This document shows positions 59,639 through 64,000 of a DNA stretch of 64,000 nucleotides, in pieces (the stretch's first letter is position 1; each line of letters begins with the position of its first letter). Position numbers and translations under genes: made by a program. The notes beneath the pieces were generated by a model that was not told where the DNA came from, ran no database searches, and worked only from the letters and a program-made list of their open reading frames with translations. The stretch comes from Castanea sativa (taxonomy: Eukaryota > Streptophyta > Magnoliopsida > Fagales > Fagaceae). The stretch spans positions 9,273,001 through 9,337,000 of the forward strand of contig NC_134013.1 of NCBI RefSeq assembly GCF_040712315.1, read 5' to 3'.

Positions 59639-60943
59639 ATAACAAAATTGTGATAAAGTTGAAAAAATAGTTGTGATATTAGAGCATTAGTATCAATATG
59701 TGCAAAAGTTTCCTTTTATTTTAGAATAAAATCTTACTTTTTCTATTTTATATGATCAATTTGCAAAAATACCCGCCTCAAATTATCTATAATACATCAT
59801 TTTTTATTAAAATAATATTTTTTCACATTTTTTTATTATTTCCCCTACCCAGGGCCCACCACCTTACCTCACTTCTCTAAAACACTCTCCCTCTCTCTTT
59901 TTCTCCTTCTTTCTTCTTCTCATTCTTTCTTCTTCTACGTTTTTCTTCTTCAGCATCTTCTTTCTTTCTTCTTCTTTTTCTTTTGCAATTCTTTCTTTCT
60001 AAGGTGGTGGAGCCTACTCACTGCATGGGGTAGACAGTACGAGTATAATGTAACACAGCCACGTATCCAGCAAAAATGAGATACGCAGCCACGTGGGGTT
60101 ATGCTACTGTCGTTTAGCCCAAAATATCAGCCATGTCAAACCTTTTATTAGAGAAGGAGAGGACAAGGTCGCTTTTGGTTGTCAACGAATAACGACAACC
60201 ATGCATAGATAGTCATGTCGACGTGGCATTTTCAAACACGCTAGAGAATCTTAAATTTATATAGTATACGTCATGGGATCAATAACAGTCGTTAATCCTA
60301 GGCCAATAGGCCACACGTCTCCATTATTGTGTATCGGTGTGGATTATAATTTTTTTTAATAGAAAGTCATCAGCAATGGTGTCGTATATATGATGCAACA
60401 AACTTACAATTGGTGTGAGAGATTGAATAATGTTATGATTAAAGGTGGTTTTATAACGATTATTATGATTATTTCCATTGAAGTATATAAATTATATCCT
60501 TCTTAAAAAAAAAAGTATATAAATTATTTTTTTTTTCCTCGAATATTACTTATATTTAAATTGAAGCTTACTGTGATTGATCGCAATGGTAACATGATTT
60601 TGTTTTTTGTTTTTTTTTTTTCTGAGTTATTATTTGTCATTGATCAAACTATTTCTCGTTTATTTTTTAGTTTCTACACCCCTCTCTTTCTCTCTCTGTC
60701 TCTCAAGGATTAACTCGATCATGATTGATTATCCTCCCCATCTATCATATAGAAGCCTTTAAATTTTTGTTTTTTTAGAAAAATTAATTTTCTGTAATTA
60801 TATATCAGAATCCACTTAACATCTTAATAATATAGTTTAGGGATTCTTTAACTCTTGCTAATTTGTAAAATTTAATACTTGTCATCAGCTTCTTTTGGTC
60901 ATTTGCTTAAAGTGGCATCTTCATACTTTTTTAAAACTTTAAT
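59639..60943. other. Spacer without genes
   Basis: AT-rich. Contains a 120-bp pyrimidine tract (CT/TTC-rich, about 59880-60000) and then about 300 bp of higher-complexity, GC-richer sequence (60000-60330) without an open frame. The latter may be a remnant of something older. Confidence 0.5.
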
Positions 60944-61525
60944 CAGTGGTGGCTATAAGAAATTTTTTTAGGGGGTCATTAAGACACTTAAATTAAACAA
61001 AAATTTGATTTTTAAAAAAAGAACTTGACTATATTGAGTTATCGAAAAAAGACACAAATACATGAAATTTTACAATTTCCTTCTACAAGTTTTCATATTT
61101 TAAAATCGTCTCATGATAGTTTATTATTAGTTTTGATTATCTATTGTCAATGTAAGTATGACCATTTTATTTTGTTAAGTTTGTGTAATATTTTTGTTTT
61201 TATGCAAATGTGGTTATATATTTGTCATTTTTTTTTATAAAATTTTTTTAACTAAATGAAAAAACTCAACTCCACTTGCACTATATAATTATCAACTCAC
61301 ACAACCATACTCATTCATACATAAATAATACACTAAGTTGTTGTTTGATTGTGGGATAAGCTAATATGTGATCAAAGTGTGCATGATTTAAAACAAGGTG
61401 TGCAAAAATATTTTTAAAAATAAATTAAATTAGTAAAGCAATAAATATATATATATATTATAAATATTTTTTCCAAGTCAGGGGGTTCATTTGAACCCCC
61501 TGAAATGTATGTGCAGCCGCCCCTG
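60944..61525. mobile_element. Non-autonomous hAT element, 582 bp
   Basis: Perfect 8-bp TSD ACTTTAAT at 60936-60943 and 61526-61533. TIRs CAGTGGTGGCTATAAG and, in reverse complement, CAGGGGCGGCTGCACAT, followed on both sides by AGGGGGT. These are classic hAT CAGGGG ends. No transposase. Confidence 0.9.
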
Positions 61526-61533
61526 ACTTTAAT

Positions 61534-62174
61534 TGATAAAAGTTGTTTTTTTTTTTAAGAATTAAACGACTTGAAATTTTTTCAAGGGAAAATTTATTAT
61601 TTATTGAAAGGGATATTAAGGTTCATAAATTTTGCTTGGGGAGCAATAAGTTTCAGTTTTATTTAATATAGGCATAACATGATCATATTGGGTAATGGAC
61701 ATGGCACATTTGTAGGAGCCTAGCGAACTTGGAACATGACACTGCATCCGTGACTTGACTTAGATCATTAAAATAAAAATTATGTACTGTAGAGTGTAAT
61801 GAAGTTAAAGAGCTACTTCTTATCAAAAAAAAAAAAAAAGTTAAAGAGCTACACAAAAAAAAAAAAATACTAAATAAATAAAAGGGTTAAAGAGCTACTA
61901 TCATGGAAACGGATGCCCTTAAAAAATTTAACATAATATAATTTATCGGTATTATTTTTTTGGGTTCAACTATGAAATTTGATGATTATAGTAGTTCTTT
62001 TGTATAATTTTTGTATATAAAACTAAATATTCTAATATTATAAATTTATTACGACTGTTTTTGTATAAGAAACTAATTTGGAAGATTGTTATTCCCTCCT
62101 TCCATAGTATTTGTCAATTCTCCTATTTTGGAATATTTAAATTATGATTCATTTTGAAAATTTAATAGACATAA
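61534..62174. other. Spacer without genes
   Basis: AT-rich. Phrases with aaagttaaagagctac recur three times at about 61803-61895. Confidence 0.5.
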
Positions 62175-62730
62175 GAGTATCTCCAATAGATTAGCTAAAT
62201 CTATTTTTTGGAGAACAAACCCCAAAAATCAACTCCAACAGATTCTCCAAATATAAAACTTTTCCAAATTTTTTTTGAAGTTGCTACAGTGCTTCGCTAG
62301 ATAACACTGTAGCAATTCCTAATGAAATTTTCTACTTAAAAAAAAAAATCATACAACTCAATAAATAATAATTCTTTCTCTCCCCTTTCACAATGGCTAC
62401 AAACACGGCAATCCTTTCTCTTAAACATCTTTAAACTTAAAGCATAATCAAAATACAAACTCAAAAACACAATCTTAAAATTAATCAAATCATAACAATA
62501 AAAGCAAAAAAGAAGAAGACAAAAGCCATCTGACCCATGTGGGTTGCATTGGGGAGGAAGACGAGCGGCGGCGGAGGAGCAGAAGGCGCAGCTTGGCACA
62601 CTGAACGCCGATTTTGTGCCTGCTTGTGTCCTTTGATCAACGGTGGAGCAAGCAAGATATCTCTCGCTTGTTCTTTCTCTATTTCTTATCACATAGAAAG
62701 TTAGAGTGTTCTAGAATCAAGTAGAAAAAG

Positions 62731-62777
<47 letters not shown>

Positions 62778-63342
62778 ATCTAGAATCAAGTAGAAAAAGA
62801 AAAAGAAGGGAGTATAGAGACAGGAGTGGGATACGTGTGTGTTGGAGAAAGACAAAAGAAAAAAAGAAGAATAAAAAGAAGAAACGTATGGATGAAATTA
62901 AGAAAGGAAAAATAATATAAAGAATAAGAAATGACAATTAAGAAATACTACCACAATATTTTTATAATAAATTTTAAGTAATAGATTGTTATTAGCTAAT
63001 ATTGGTGAATAAAAAAATAATTTCAGTAGTGAGTTCAAATTAGAAATAGTAACAGCTTTTCACATAAAATTTTGTTGTGATTCTTGTGAAAGTATTGCAA
63101 AAAATGTTGTGAATATAATACTTCTCATTAAAAGGTATAGTTATTGGGAATGAACATAGAAAGAATAAATGATGATTAAAAAAAGAATAAAGAATGAATA
63201 AAGAAATAATATTTAAATGAGATGGAGAAAGGAATAGAGAATCTGTTGAAAAATATATTTGAAAAAGTAGGTAGGTAAAAGCTAAATATCACTGTTCACT
63301 GTCCAAACAGTACAAAATTTAGATAAACAACTAGAGATGCTC
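62175..63342. mobile_element. PIF/Harbinger-like non-autonomous element, 1168 bp
   Basis: TIRs GAGTATCTCCAATAGATTA and, in reverse complement, GAGCATCTCTAGTTGTTTA. Three-base flanks TAA at 62172-62174 and 63343-63345 fit the TWA target of Harbinger elements. Many degenerate copies of the termini-like text occur within each end. The apparent minus-strand frame near 62692-62336 has no recognisable domain. Confidence 0.75.
62711..62805. repeat. (GA)n tract bracketed by a 25-bp direct repeat
   Basis: The (GA)20 at 62736-62775 lies between two copies of ctagaatcaagtagaaaaag, at 62711 and 62780. This points to slippage or a local duplication inside the Harbinger-like element. Confidence 0.8.
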
Positions 63343-63345
63343 TAA

Positions 63346-64000
63346 TTATATTATTCAATTTGTAATTCTTAGTATTTCCAATGAAAACATTCAAAATTCA
63401 AATTCTCACCTCCCAACTAAAAGAATTTTTTTTATTTTGGTTAGTTTACACTATCTAATTTGAGAAGTCAATAATTATTTCCCTTCACTTTAATTGTGTG
63501 AATTTTTTTTTTTTGAGGGTCTAATTGTGTGAATTAAGAAGGATAATTTTCAAAACTGTTAACTTTTATTTTCAAAAACAATATATTAAATGATGCTATC
63601 TCAAAAAGTTGGATTTGTTATTTTAAGATGAGCAAGTGTAACATGCGACGCTGAACTTCTCAACTTCTATTTAGAGCTTGATTAGAAGAAAATTCATCTT
63701 GAATCAACATAAATTACTAAATTAGATTAGAGAATTATTATCACCATCCCCACCGACCTCCTTAAAAAACAAAGCTTCCCAACACAAATTAGATTAGATA
63801 TATAGCGTGAACTTTGCACATGGATTTGAAGTTCAATTTAATGGAAAAATGAAAAATCACAAAAAATGTGTACTTTAAAATTGTTACAATTCCGTTGACA
63901 AAGAAATTCATCGAGTCCGTTTTCTAAGCTCGATTTTCAAAATTAAATCCCGTTTTATATGGCACGTGGCCTGATATTTACCTCAGAAATGAGCCACTGT
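63346..64000. other. Spacer at the window end
   Basis: AT-rich, no coding signal seen. Confidence 0.5.

Noticed and set aside
62336..62692. 118-residue minus-strand frame
   Set aside because: Lies within a Harbinger-like element, low complexity at both ends, no transposase motif.
1..64000. tRNA, rRNA or snoRNA genes
   Set aside because: I looked for cloverleaf-type B-box and A-box words and rRNA-like text and found none I could support. A tRNAscan/Infernal run would be decisive.

Overview
The window looks like nuclear DNA of a eudicot, probably woody. Intron-containing genes sit in very AT-rich spacers full of small DNA transposons, and more than half of the sequence is retroelement or integrated pararetrovirus. 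The flavour of the repeats suggests Fagales, but that is inference only.

Four host genes lie in the first 19 kb. They are: a five-exon PCBER/isoflavone-reductase-like reductase (1385-5613, +); a RER1 Golgi-to-ER retrieval receptor (12576-15222, -) with an intron in its 5' UTR; a two-exon plant defensin (16877-17429, +) whose splice acceptor is duplicated; and a plastid ribosomal protein bL31 (18519-19023, -) that reads correctly only through an 88-nt GC-AG intron. They appear unrelated in function. Around and inside them are non-autonomous hAT, Harbinger-like and Mutator-like elements, several with clear target-site duplications (TSDs), one of them inside an intron of the reductase.

From 21.4 to 59.6 kb the window is three large insertions. 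(1) A degraded Ty3/gypsy element of the Tat type (21388-32716, +, TSD ATATT). (2) An endogenous caulimovirid (33166-42446), bounded on both sides by (TA)n tracts and arranged as one near-complete genome plus a partial second copy whose movement/capsid segment is inverted. (3) A young 14.6-kb Tat-type gypsy element (45048-59633, -, TSD ACCAC, LTRs about 98 percent identical by eye). Both gypsy elements carry an additional gene in antisense to gag-pol, between pol and the 3' LTR, each with a TATA box of its own. In the young element this passenger is a plant mobile domain (PMD) gene. In the older one it is a different low-complexity family. This is the most interesting pattern in the window.

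All retroelement and viral frames are broken. In the young gypsy element gag-pol stays in a single frame for 5.7 kb and is interrupted by about nine nonsense codons, most of them explained by C-to-T or G-to-A changes; it also has one frameshift and a lost integrase catalytic glutamate. The last 4.4 kb is AT-rich spacer with one hAT and one Harbinger-like element and no gene that I can support.
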